This document shows, one piece after another, positions 36,450 through 44,401 of a stretch of 64,000 bases of DNA. The number at the start of each line of letters is the position of its first letter. Position 1 is the first letter of the stretch. The notes beneath the pieces were generated by a model. The model searched no databases. It was not told the origin of the DNA and saw only the letters and a list, made by a program, of their open reading frames with translations. The DNA comes from Paeniglutamicibacter sp. Y32M11 (GTDB lineage: Bacteria; Actinomycetota; Actinomycetes; Actinomycetales; Micrococcaceae). Made by a program: the position numbers and the translations under genes. The DNA is taken from assembly GCF_019285735.1 (NCBI RefSeq), contig NZ_CP079107.1, positions 2,232,001 to 2,296,000 of the forward strand, given 5' to 3'.

Positions 36450-37748
36450 TCAGGGTGCGCTTGGTGCTCCGCGTTGGGGTTCGGGTCCGCGGGGGAAGCG
36501 CCGTATCCATCCGTTGCCGGTTCGTTCTGCTAAGTGGCGGGCGGAGAGTCGGGAGAGTCCGCCGAGGATGGATCCCATCCCCAATCCGGCCAGAACGGCG
36601 AGCTGATCTGCGGTACGGGGGCTGCGTAGGGGCAGGGCGTCAAGGAGCAAGAGGTCTTGCACGGGCAGGCCGTCATAGTCACGGGCGTCGTCCTCGCTTT
36701 CGCTTCCCCCCTGCCGTTGGGCTATCTGCGGGGAAAGTTCCGGTGGACGTTGGGCAGTGGTGAGCATTTCGATGACTTCTGCTGCGTCGGTGACCAAGGT
36801 TGCTGCGCCCTCACGGATGAGTCGGTGACAGCCGGCAGAGTTGGCGGAGAAGACCGATCCTGGAGCGGCTCCGACGTCGCGGCCCATTTCTGCTGCATGG
36901 TGCGCGGTGCTCAGTGCTCCGGAGCGCCAGCGGGCTTCGGTGACGATGGTGATGGCGCACAGTGCGGCGATGAGCCGATTGCGTTGCAGGAAGCGCCAGC
37001 GTGTGGGTGTTGCGCCGGGTGCGACCTCCGCGATGAGTAGGCCGTGGTTATGTACGCGCTGGAGCATTTCGTCATTGCCGGATGGATAGAACCTGTTCAG
37101 TCCCCCTGCCATGACGGCGATGGTTGAGGTAGACGGCAAGTCATCAACCCCCCGTGGCGGTCCGCTCTCGGCGAGCGCGGCTTGGTGTGCCTGGGCGTCG
37201 ATCCCATAGGCGCCGCCGGAGACGATGCAGAGGCCGTGCGCTCGGAGTCCGTGGACGATTTCGGCGGTGATGGTGCGTCCGTACTCTGTGGCGTCGCGTG
37301 ATCCGACGATGGCAATGAGGCGGGCTGGCTCACGCAGGATGCGCAGGTTTCCGGTTCCGCGATACCAGAGGGCTAGGGGTGCTCCTAGTCCGAGGGCTTC
37401 GAAGCCTAGGGGCCAGTTTTCGTTCGCTGGGGTGATCAGTCCTCCCCCTAGGGCGTTCATGCATTTGAGATCCGATTCGGGGTCGGCGTGGGAGGCGCGG
37501 GCTCTCCAGCGTTCAAGGCCGGCGTCCAGGCGTAGTGAGCTTCGGTTGGCGCCGTTGGCGTCGAGAAGTTCTGCTACCTGTTGCTGTTCATTGGCTGGGG
37601 CCGGGCCGTGGTGTCCGCAAATGATTCGGTAGGCCTCCGTTGCACCGGCGACTTGAACGAGTGCGGCGCCGGTGAGGTCGTTGGGTTCGATGATGTGGCT
37701 GAGTCCGGCTCGCGCAAGGGTCTCGGCGTGTGGATTGTTCATGGGCAT
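36450..37748 (-). CDS. dprA: DNA-processing protein DprA
   Basis: A 432-residue protein that in competent bacteria loads RecA onto incoming single-stranded DNA. The Rossmann-like core has LIAIVGSRDATEYGR, CIVSGGAYGIDAQAHQAAL, AVMAGGLNRFYPSGN and GALSTAHHAAEMGRDVGAAPG; a C-terminal winged-helix part follows. ATG at 37748 or 37742 (MNNPHAE). It normally follows comM; here an opposite-strand ABC transporter operon separates them. Whether this organism takes up DNA is not shown by the window. Confidence 0.93.
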   Translation of the reverse strand: MPMNNPHAETLARAGLSHIIEPNDLTGAALVQVAGATEAYRIICGHHGPAPANEQQQVAELLDANGANRSSLRLDAGLERWRARASHADPESDLKCMNALGGGLITPANENWPLGFEALGLGAPLALWYRGTGNLRILREPARLIAIVGSRDATEYGRTITAEIVHGLRAHGLCIVSGGAYGIDAQAHQAALAESGPPRGVDDLPSTSTIAVMAGGLNRFYPSGNDEMLQRVHNHGLLIAEVAPGATPTRWRFLQRNRLIAALCAITIVTEARWRSGALSTAHHAAEMGRDVGAAPGSVFSANSAGCHRLIREGAATLVTDAAEVIEMLTTAQRPPELSPQIAQRQGGSESEDDARDYDGLPVQDLLLLDALPLRSPRTADQLAVLAGLGMGSILGGLSRLSARHLAERTGNGWIRRFPRGPEPQRGAPSAP

Positions 37749-38071
37749 TGGTGGCTTCCGGCTGGGTCGATCCCGTGTAGCGCGGTGTGTGGTTGCGTTA
37801 CCTAGGGCGAGTGCTGCTGCCTCTAGCGTGTGCGCGCTAACCCTGTACCCCGCCCGGGGTGCGTACCGTCTGTGGATCGTTTCGGCGCCCTACCTAGGAC
37901 GGGCGCCTATTGTGTGGGTAAGTGATGTTGATGTGTGCGGCGCGCGGGGGCGAAGATGTTGCTTGTGGGCCCTCACATGGGTAACGATGGTTTTAGCCCC
38001 GCTCCGCGGCGATCTCGCCTTAGAGCGGATGGTTTGGCAATGATCCTTCTCAACGAAATTAGGCCTGACAG
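37749..38071. promoter_or_regulatory. Divergent intergenic region between dprA and the osmoprotectant operon
   Basis: About 320 bases, top strand rich in G and T like the dprA gene. CGCCCTACCTAGGACGGGCG (37887-37906) is a short inverted repeat that may be a regulatory or transcript-end hairpin. The promoter for the substrate-binding protein must lie here; no clear -35/-10 pair was assigned. Confidence 0.4.
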
Positions 38072-39004
38072 ATGACGAAGATGAAGTTACCCCTTTTTGC
38101 GGCACTGTCCATGGTGGCTGGCTCGCTGGTGCTTGCCGGTTGCTCTAACCCCACGGCGGCAAATCCGAATGAGGATGGTGCGAGTTCTGGCACGTTGACC
38201 GTCTCCTCGGCGAACTTCCCGGAGTCGGAGATCATTGGCAATCTTTACGCCGAAGCGCTGAAGTCCGATGGCTATACGGTGGAGACGAAATTCAACATTG
38301 GCTCGCGCGAAGCCTACATTCCTGCGCTTGCCGACGGATCGATCGACCTAATCCCGGATTACACCGGGAACCTCCTGCTCTTTATTGACCCGTCGGCGGA
38401 TGTTTCGACCCCCGCGGCGATTCTTAGTGCGCTTCCGAAGGCCTTGGAGAGCAAGAGCTTGAGTATGCTCACCGCTGCCGAGGCAGAAGATAAGGATGCG
38501 GTAGTTGTCACCCGTGCCACGGCGGAGAAATGGAAGCTCACGAGCATTGCCGATTTGGCCGCACACAATGACGAAGTCGTCATGGCTGGACCGCCGGAAT
38601 TCAAGAAGCGTGCGGTGGGGCTACCGGGACTTGAGAAAAACTACGGTTTCGTTCCCTCCAAGTTCGAACCCATTTCCGATGGTGGCGGCCCGGCAACGGT
38701 GAAGGCCTTGCTTGATGGGAAGGTCACCGCGGCGAACATCTTCACCACCAGCACCGCGATCCCGGCCAACGATCTTGTGGTGCTGGAGGATCCGAAAAAT
38801 AACTTCCCAGCCCAGCAGGTAGTTCCGGTGGCAGCCGCCGGGAAGTTGGATGAAGGAGCGCAAAAAGCCATCGATGCGATCTCGGCAAAGCTGAGCACCT
38901 CGGAACTGATCAAGCTCAACGAGCAGGTCTCCGGCGATGCCAAGGTGGAGCCCCAGCAGGCAGCCATCACCTGGTTGACGGATCAGGGCTTGCTGAGCAA
39001 GTAG
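38072..39004 (+). CDS. Osmoprotectant ABC transporter substrate-binding lipoprotein
   Basis: A 310-residue OpuCC/OsmF-type binding protein. Signal peptide with lipobox LVLAGCSNPT (Cys about residue 24), then a periplasmic-binding-protein fold: SANFPESEIIGNLYAEAL, IDLIPDYTGNLLLF, VVTRATAEKW, VMAGPPEFKKRAVGLPGLEK and ALLDGKVTAANIFTTST. It should capture glycine betaine, choline or a similar compatible solute on the cell surface and hand it to the permease pair downstream. Followed by a 20-base-stem hairpin, then the ATPase gene. Exact ligand not readable. Confidence 0.9.
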   Translation: MTKMKLPLFAALSMVAGSLVLAGCSNPTAANPNEDGASSGTLTVSSANFPESEIIGNLYAEALKSDGYTVETKFNIGSREAYIPALADGSIDLIPDYTGNLLLFIDPSADVSTPAAILSALPKALESKSLSMLTAAEAEDKDAVVVTRATAEKWKLTSIADLAAHNDEVVMAGPPEFKKRAVGLPGLEKNYGFVPSKFEPISDGGGPATVKALLDGKVTAANIFTTSTAIPANDLVVLEDPKNNFPAQQVVPVAAAGKLDEGAQKAIDAISAKLSTSELIKLNEQVSGDAKVEPQQAAITWLTDQGLLSK

Positions 39005-39012
39005 TTGCCCCA

Positions 39013-39058
39013 CCGTGCGACATTCGAACACTAGAACAAGTGTTCGAATGTCGCACGG
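39013..39058 (+). terminator. Perfect 20-base hairpin between binding protein and ATPase genes
   Basis: CCGTGCGACATTCGAACACT (39013-39032) pairs perfectly with 39039-39058 across a six-base loop; no T-run. It begins nine bases after the stop and could lower expression of the downstream transporter genes relative to the binding protein. It shares the core GCGACATTCGA with the hairpin at 17730-17784. Confidence 0.7.
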
Positions 39059-39144
39059 AACGGCTTACCCGCCGGTGGGAACCCACCATCTGGGAGCCGA
39101 AATTCCGCGTCAATTAGCCACCGCCCAGGAGCCACGAGCCACCC

Positions 39145-40212
39145 ATGATCACCTTTGAATCAGTATCCAAGAGCTATCCCGGGGGAACTCGGGCGGTGGA
39201 TGAGCTCAATTTAGAGATCGCCACCGGATCCTTCACGGTGCTCGTCGGACCCAGCGGCTGCGGCAAAACAACATCGATGCGCATGATCAATCGCATGGTC
39301 ACCCCCAGCTCCGGACGGGTATTGATCGATGGGCAAGACGTTTCGGGCATTCGCGCGGTAACCCTGCGCCTGGGCATCGGCTACGTGCTCCAAAATGCTG
39401 GGCTCTTCCCCCACCGCACGGTCTTGGATAACGTAGGCACGGTTCAGCGCCTCTTGGGACTGAACAAGGCTCAGGCCCGAGCCAAGGCTTATGAAGCCCT
39501 CGAACGGGTTGGGCTCGATGCGTCTCTCGCTCTGCGCTACCCCGCCCAACTCTCCGGCGGACAACAGCAGCGCGTGGGGGTGGCCCGAGCCCTTGCCGCT
39601 GACCCGCCGATCTTACTCATGGACGAGCCATTCAGCGCCGTTGACCCGATCGTTCGCCTCGAGCTACAGCGCGAGGTTCAACACCTGCAGGCCGAGATCA
39701 AAAAAACGATCGTGATGGTCACCCACGACATCGACGAGGCACTGAGCCTCGGAGATAAGATCGCGGTATTAGCACCGGGCGGGGTGTTACAGCAATATGC
39801 CGATCCGCTATCCATCCTCACCCGACCAGCCACCAACTTTGTCTCAAGCCTCGTTTCCAAGGACCGTGGCTTCCGCGCCCTGTCGTTCGAATCACTGACC
39901 GGCCTATCGTCCACCGAGCTTCCGGCTCCCGACGCCGCCGGCCGCATCCACCTTCCCACTCTGGGCAAGGGGTTCAGCGCCGAGATCAACCATGACGCCG
40001 CAACCGTGAGCTGGAGTGACGGCGTCACGGTCGGCTCGGCACCGCAGCCGATCATACGGCCCGGGGATTCTCTGCGCACGGGGCTTGATGCCGTCCTCGC
40101 ATCCCCCGCATCCGCCGCCCTGCTGGCCGATCACGCTGGAAACATCGGCTCGTACTTCACCCTGGCGGACCTTCATCCGCTACTGAGCAAGGCAACGCGG
40201 GTTAGCTCATGA
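39145..40212 (+). CDS. Osmoprotectant ABC transporter ATP-binding protein (OpuCA/ProV-like)
   Basis: A 355-residue cytosolic ATPase. Walker A is VGPSGCGKTTSM, Q-loop GYVLQNAGLFPHRTV, signature QLSGGQQQRVGVARAL, Walker B ILLMDEPFSAVDP and switch His in VMVTHDIDEAL. The long C-terminal part (about 240-355) stands where CBS domains occur in OpuCA; I do not see clear CBS repeats here, so it may be a degenerate regulatory region. Its stop overlaps the start of the next gene by four bases (ATGA). Confidence 0.92.
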   Translation: MITFESVSKSYPGGTRAVDELNLEIATGSFTVLVGPSGCGKTTSMRMINRMVTPSSGRVLIDGQDVSGIRAVTLRLGIGYVLQNAGLFPHRTVLDNVGTVQRLLGLNKAQARAKAYEALERVGLDASLALRYPAQLSGGQQQRVGVARALAADPPILLMDEPFSAVDPIVRLELQREVQHLQAEIKKTIVMVTHDIDEALSLGDKIAVLAPGGVLQQYADPLSILTRPATNFVSSLVSKDRGFRALSFESLTGLSSTELPAPDAAGRIHLPTLGKGFSAEINHDAATVSWSDGVTVGSAPQPIIRPGDSLRTGLDAVLASPASAALLADHAGNIGSYFTLADLHPLLSKATRVSS

Positions 40213-40925
40213 ACTGGCTACTGGCCAACTTTCCCCAAACCTGGGAGCTAACCACTGCTCACCTGTACCTGAGTCTGGTTCCGACGGTGCTCGGTGTGGT
40301 GCTCGCGCTGGGACTTGGGCTGATCTTTGGAAATCGGCCGCGCAGCAGGGCCGTCATCACCTCCATCGCCAGCGCCGTTTTCACCATCCCGTCGCTCGCG
40401 CTCTTTGTGGTGATCCCCTCGCTAATCGGCACCCAGATCCTTGACCCACTCAATGTTCTGATCGCCCTGAGCCTGTATTCGACCTCGCTGCTGGTTCGTA
40501 CGGTCTTTGACGCTTTGGATGCCGTAGCCCCGGAGGTACTCAGTGCCGCCGAAGCGCTGGGCTACTCGCCGGCTCGTCGCCGCGTTTTTGTTGACCTTCC
40601 GTTGGCCCTGGGACCGTTGGCCGCGGGCACCCGAGTGGCAGCGGTAACCAACGTGTCGCTGGTGTCCGTCGGCGCAGTCATCGGCGTTGGCGGGCTGGGA
40701 CAGCTTTTCGTTTCCGGCTACCAACGCAACTACCCGGACCAAATCTTGGCGGGAATCATCATGATCCTGATTCTCGCGCTGATCTTGGACCGACTCATTG
40801 CCGTGGGTGCACGCCTCGCCACCCCGTGGTTACATCAGGGAGCGGCCCCTAAATCGTCCACGAATAAAGCACCGCGGAACCCCAGCATTAGCACCGGCGC
40901 CAACACCGAAGGAGTGAGCTCATGA
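40209..40925 (+). CDS. Osmoprotectant ABC transporter permease 1 (ProW/OpuCB-like)
   Basis: A 238-residue membrane protein with about six hydrophobic segments and the permease EAA-like loop AAEALGYSPARRRVFVDLPL. LYLSLVPTVLGVVLALGLGL at the start and VSVGAVIGVGGLGQLFVSGY after the loop are family blocks. ATGA overlaps tie it to both neighbours, so the three proteins are made together. A hydrophilic tail of about 35 residues is unusual but harmless. Confidence 0.9.
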   Translation: MNWLLANFPQTWELTTAHLYLSLVPTVLGVVLALGLGLIFGNRPRSRAVITSIASAVFTIPSLALFVVIPSLIGTQILDPLNVLIALSLYSTSLLVRTVFDALDAVAPEVLSAAEALGYSPARRRVFVDLPLALGPLAAGTRVAAVTNVSLVSVGAVIGVGGLGQLFVSGYQRNYPDQILAGIIMILILALILDRLIAVGARLATPWLHQGAAPKSSTNKAPRNPSISTGANTEGVSS

Positions 40926-41584
40926 TCAACGACATGCTCTCCTACCTCGGCGATGCAGCAAATTGGACTGGCACAGCGGGAATCCCCGCACGCCTCGGAG
41001 AACATCTCTGGTATTCGTTCCTAGCCGTGCTCGCCGCGTCGATCATCGCCGTCCCACTCGGGGTCTTCATCGGGCACACCGGCGTGGGCAAGGTGTTCCT
41101 CGTTTCGGCCTCCAACGTCCTGCGAGCGCTGCCGTCCCTGGGCATCATGACACTTCTGGTCCTCCTGATGGGCGTCGGGTTATTACCCCCGGTCATAGCA
41201 CTGGTTCTCATTGCCATACCCCCGATCTTGGCCGGCGTGTATGCGGGTGTGGCCAATGTGGAGCCAGCGGTGGTGGATGCCGCCCGAGCCATCGGCATGA
41301 AGGACTCACGCATCATCCTCCAAGTTGAACTTCCGCTGGCTCTCCCATTGATCTTGGGCGGGCTGCGCGGCGCCATCCTGCAAGTCATTGCCACAGCGAC
41401 CATCGCCGCCTACGTCAATCTGGGTGGACTGGGGCGCTATATCTTCGATGGGCTGGCCTTGTACGACTACGGGCAGGTGTTGGTCGGCGCCGTTCTGGTC
41501 ACGGCCTTGGCGCTGGTTCTCGATGGGCTGTTAGCCCTACTGGCCCGCGTGCTATCGCCTGACCGCCGCCTGGTTTCGCGTTAG
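40922..41584 (+). CDS. Osmoprotectant ABC transporter permease 2 (ProW/OpuCD-like)
   Basis: A 220-residue membrane protein with about six hydrophobic segments, the loop DAARAIGMKDSRIILQVELP and the block ATATIAAYVNLGGLGRYIFD. It pairs with permease 1 as a heterodimer. Its stop codon overlaps the end of the convergent comM gene by four bases, so there is no room for a terminator between them and antisense read-through is likely. Confidence 0.9.
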   Translation: MINDMLSYLGDAANWTGTAGIPARLGEHLWYSFLAVLAASIIAVPLGVFIGHTGVGKVFLVSASNVLRALPSLGIMTLLVLLMGVGLLPPVIALVLIAIPPILAGVYAGVANVEPAVVDAARAIGMKDSRIILQVELPLALPLILGGLRGAILQVIATATIAAYVNLGGLGRYIFDGLALYDYGQVLVGAVLVTALALVLDGLLALLARVLSPDRRLVSR

Positions 41585-43131
41585 CCCACGTCACCCTTGC
41601 CGTGCTGGCGTAACTGGATCGCCACATCGATATCGTCGGTCGTGGGACACGCATGCTCATTCAGATCGGCGATTGACCACGCGATCCGCAATACCCTGTC
41701 GTGCCCGCGGGCACTAAGCCGCAAAGATTCGGCGGCCGCATTCAATCCGGCCGTCGTGGCCAACGGCAAAGACAGTTCATGGCGCAGCACCGCGCCACTG
41801 ACTTCGGCATTGGTGACCCAGCCCCAACGTTGCAACCGCTCGCTAGCCGCTGAGCGTGCGGCACGAACCCTGGCAGCCACCAGGACCGAAGACTCTGCCG
41901 GGGCCCGCAGAGCGAGCTCACGGGCCGAGAGAGCAGGAACAAAGAGTTGCATGTCGATCCGATCCAGCAACGGACCAGAAAGCCGGGCCAGGTAACGACG
42001 GCGCTGCATGGGGGTACAGGTGCAATCGGTACCCTTACCCAGGTTTCGTCCGCAGGGACACGGATTCGCCGCCATCACCAGTTGAAAGCGGGCCGGGTAC
42101 GTCGCAGCGCCTGCAGCGCGGTGAAGGGTGAGCACTCCCGATTCCAAGGGCTGGCGCAACGCATCCAACGCTTGCGCCGAAAACTCGGGAGCCTCATCTA
42201 GGAACAAGACACCGCGGTGGGCACGGGACGCAGCTCCGGGCCGCGGGATGCCGCTGCCCCCGCCGATCAGGGCAACCATTGAGGCACTGTGATGCGGTGC
42301 CTCGAAGGGCGGGCGGCGGATCAGTGCGGTGATCAGGCCGCCACCTGAGGCCAAGGAATGCACCGCGGTGGTTTCCATCGCTTGGGTGTCGCCCAGATCC
42401 GGCAGCAGCCCGGGTAGGCGTTCGGCCAACATGGTTTTTCCGGCGCCCGGCGGGCCGGTGAGCAATAGATGGTGGCCGCCGGCGGCTGCAACCTCCAGAG
42501 CGTAGCGTCCCTGCCCCTGCCCGATGACCTCGGCAAGGTCCAACGCCCCGGACTGCCGCGTACCCCAATCGGTATTTCGCGGTCGTGGGGAATGGTGTCG
42601 GGCACGAAATTTCAGTTCGGCCGGGTCGGCCCCGTAATCGGCAAGCAGTTGTGAAAGGTGGGCATAGGAGCGCACCTGAGCTCCGGCCACCAGTTCCGCC
42701 TCGGCCTGGTTGTCGCCCGCGACCACGATTCTCCGGTAGCCGGCTCGCACGGCGGCCATGACCGCCGGCAGCACCCCGGCTACCGGACGCAGTGATCCAT
42801 CAAGACCCAGCTCCGCCAGATACACAATGTCGGCGGGTAGCGTGATCGACCGATCGGCGGCAAGGGTGGCCAACAGGATGGCGAGGTCGAAGCCGGATCC
42901 TCGTTTGTGCATGGTGACGGGTGTCAGATTTACGGTGATGCGCCGGTTGGGCATGGGTAAGCCCGAGTTGCGTGCCGCCGAACGAATCCGTTCTCGTGAC
43001 TCGTTCAGTGCAGCATCGGGCAACCCCAGCAGGATGAATCCGGGAATGCCGTTGCCAATGTCGGCTTCGATTTCAATGAGTTGGCCGTTGAGCCCGTTCA
43101 GGCCGATGCCAAGAGTCCGCGCCAGACTCAT
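41581..43131 (-). CDS. comM: ComM/YifB family Mg-chelatase-like AAA+ ATPase
   Basis: A 516-residue ATPase; ComM is a helicase that widens strand exchange during natural transformation. N-terminal Lon-protease-like domain (MSLARTLGIGLNGLNGQLIE, GFILLGLPDAALNESRERIR), then Walker A LTGPPGAGKTMLAERLPGLL, Walker B RGVLFLDEAPEFS, and the zinc-like ANPCPCG with CTCTP. ATG at 43131 overlaps the yraN stop (ATGA), so the longer frame to 43242 is not needed. It is split from dprA by the osmoprotectant operon. Confidence 0.93.
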   Translation of the reverse strand: MSLARTLGIGLNGLNGQLIEIEADIGNGIPGFILLGLPDAALNESRERIRSAARNSGLPMPNRRITVNLTPVTMHKRGSGFDLAILLATLAADRSITLPADIVYLAELGLDGSLRPVAGVLPAVMAAVRAGYRRIVVAGDNQAEAELVAGAQVRSYAHLSQLLADYGADPAELKFRARHHSPRPRNTDWGTRQSGALDLAEVIGQGQGRYALEVAAAGGHHLLLTGPPGAGKTMLAERLPGLLPDLGDTQAMETTAVHSLASGGGLITALIRRPPFEAPHHSASMVALIGGGSGIPRPGAASRAHRGVLFLDEAPEFSAQALDALRQPLESGVLTLHRAAGAATYPARFQLVMAANPCPCGRNLGKGTDCTCTPMQRRRYLARLSGPLLDRIDMQLFVPALSARELALRAPAESSVLVAARVRAARSAASERLQRWGWVTNAEVSGAVLRHELSLPLATTAGLNAAAESLRLSARGHDRVLRIAWSIADLNEHACPTTDDIDVAIQLRQHGKGDVG

Positions 43132-43487
43132 GACTCCACGCCGATCAGGTGTTCGATTTCCGGATCCCGCCCCGGGGCCATGAGGATAGCGATCACATCC
43201 ACGCGCGCTGTATTTGGATCCCTGCGGTGTGCAGCGCACCACCGACGCACCAATCGGGAGATCCTGCGCAGTTTCACGGGGTTTACCGCCTCGGCCGGAT
43301 GCCCAAAGCCCAATGAGGAGCGAGTCTTCACCTCCACGCCGATGATTTGCCCGGAGCCTTCGGCCACGATGTCCAGTTCTCCCACGGTGCAGCGCCAGTT
43401 GCGACTCAACACCGTGTAGCCAGCGTTGGTGAGATACACGGCTGCCAGCTCTTCACCTGCAGCACCGAGCTCTTGGTTGTGATTCAC
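43128..43487 (-). CDS. yraN: YraN/UPF0102 family nuclease-fold protein
   Basis: A 119-residue protein with the restriction-endonuclease-like fold of UPF0102, function not settled. Blocks: LGAAGEELAAVYLTNAGYTV, RNWRCTVGELDIVAEG (acidic active-site Asp), VEVKTRSSLGFGHPAEAV and LRRISRLVRRW. GTG at 43487 has AAGGGG nine bases before; the longer frame to 43679 adds a non-homologous leader. The stop overlaps the comM start, so both are co-translated. Confidence 0.88.
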   Translation of the reverse strand: MNHNQELGAAGEELAAVYLTNAGYTVLSRNWRCTVGELDIVAEGSGQIIGVEVKTRSSLGFGHPAEAVNPVKLRRISRLVRRWCAAHRRDPNTARVDVIAILMAPGRDPEIEHLIGVES

Positions 43488-43742
43488 GTGCACACGCCCC
43501 TTGAGAGATGCGGCCGACTCGGGAGTCCGGAGTCGGACCGCTAACTTGATTTCTCTTAGCGTGGGTGCCGTGGTGCCACGTAGCTCGACTGACCTGCAGG
43601 GGTGTTGATAACGCACGGCAATCCTTCGGCGAGCGCCGTCGTTCAGAGTAGGTTCCTTGGCACACAACCAACGGAGCACTGACGATGAGACGTACTGTTC
43701 ATCGTCAGCGCTCCGTGTTCAACTTTCACCGACGTGTTCTTG

Positions 43743-44399
43743 CTACCCGGCATAGGGCCAGGACCAACCGCCGTTCCCCTCGGGGTCGTAGGCGACCTTG
43801 CCGCTCACATCGGCGACATCAAGAACAACCTTCCCTCGAACGCTCTGCCCGGGATTTACCACCGCGGGAAGTAGCGCCGAATCATCCAGACACCCCCACG
43901 CTGTTTCGGAGGTGAGGTTTTTGCGTACCTCCCCGCTACCGGTAGTGATGGAGAAGGCCTCGGCGACCAGCGGCATGTAGAGGTCCCCAGTTTTCCCTCC
44001 GACCTTCTCAGACACGGAGCTCGCTAGGCTGGCCTTAACATCAAGGATGAGAAACTTTGTTCTCGTGGGACGAAGCTGGCCCGCTCCAACACGCGCATCA
44101 CACCGATCCGCCAGTTCGGCATCAGTGACCTGGATCGTGAAGTAGGTCTTTTCGGTAGATTCATCAACAAGACCCGCAATTTCTCCGGCGGCCTTTTCAA
44201 CATTGTCGAACCGATCCACCTTCACTTCCGCTCCGGTCATCGGATGGGCGCCCGCCGCGGGCGTTCCAACGTCAAGACCAGATGGGCTCTGCCAGATGTT
44301 GCCACTGGCTGCTGTCGCAACCCCGACACCGACGGCGGCAATGGCTAGCACCAATAAACCCGAGTTCAGTGGGCTGATTTTTCTGCTGTGATTTTTCAT
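43743..44399 (-). CDS. Membrane-anchored secreted protein, DUF4352-like
   Basis: A 218-residue protein with a hydrophobic N-terminal segment (about residues 13-32) acting as a signal or anchor, and a beta-sandwich-like domain with three Cys (DRCDARVG, WGCLDD). The pattern KFLILDVKASLASS, then VVNPGQSVRGKVVLDVADVS, resembles the DUF4352 immunoglobulin-like family of extracellular proteins; I am not sure. It ends three bases before nothing conserved and begins three bases after the SH3b-GGCT gene stop, so the two form a unit. Part of a block that separates DUF2469 from yraN. Confidence 0.55.
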   Translation of the reverse strand: MKNHSRKISPLNSGLLVLAIAAVGVGVATAASGNIWQSPSGLDVGTPAAGAHPMTGAEVKVDRFDNVEKAAGEIAGLVDESTEKTYFTIQVTDAELADRCDARVGAGQLRPTRTKFLILDVKASLASSVSEKVGGKTGDLYMPLVAEAFSITTGSGEVRKNLTSETAWGCLDDSALLPAVVNPGQSVRGKVVLDVADVSGKVAYDPEGNGGWSWPYAG

Positions 44400-44401
44400 G
44401 G

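Noticed and set aside
39013-39058. LexA/SOS box reading of the TTCGAACACT hairpin
   Set aside because: The actinobacterial SOS box needs TCGAAC and GTTCGA four bases apart; here the pieces are parted by ten bases, and the site is between genes of one operon, not at a promoter.
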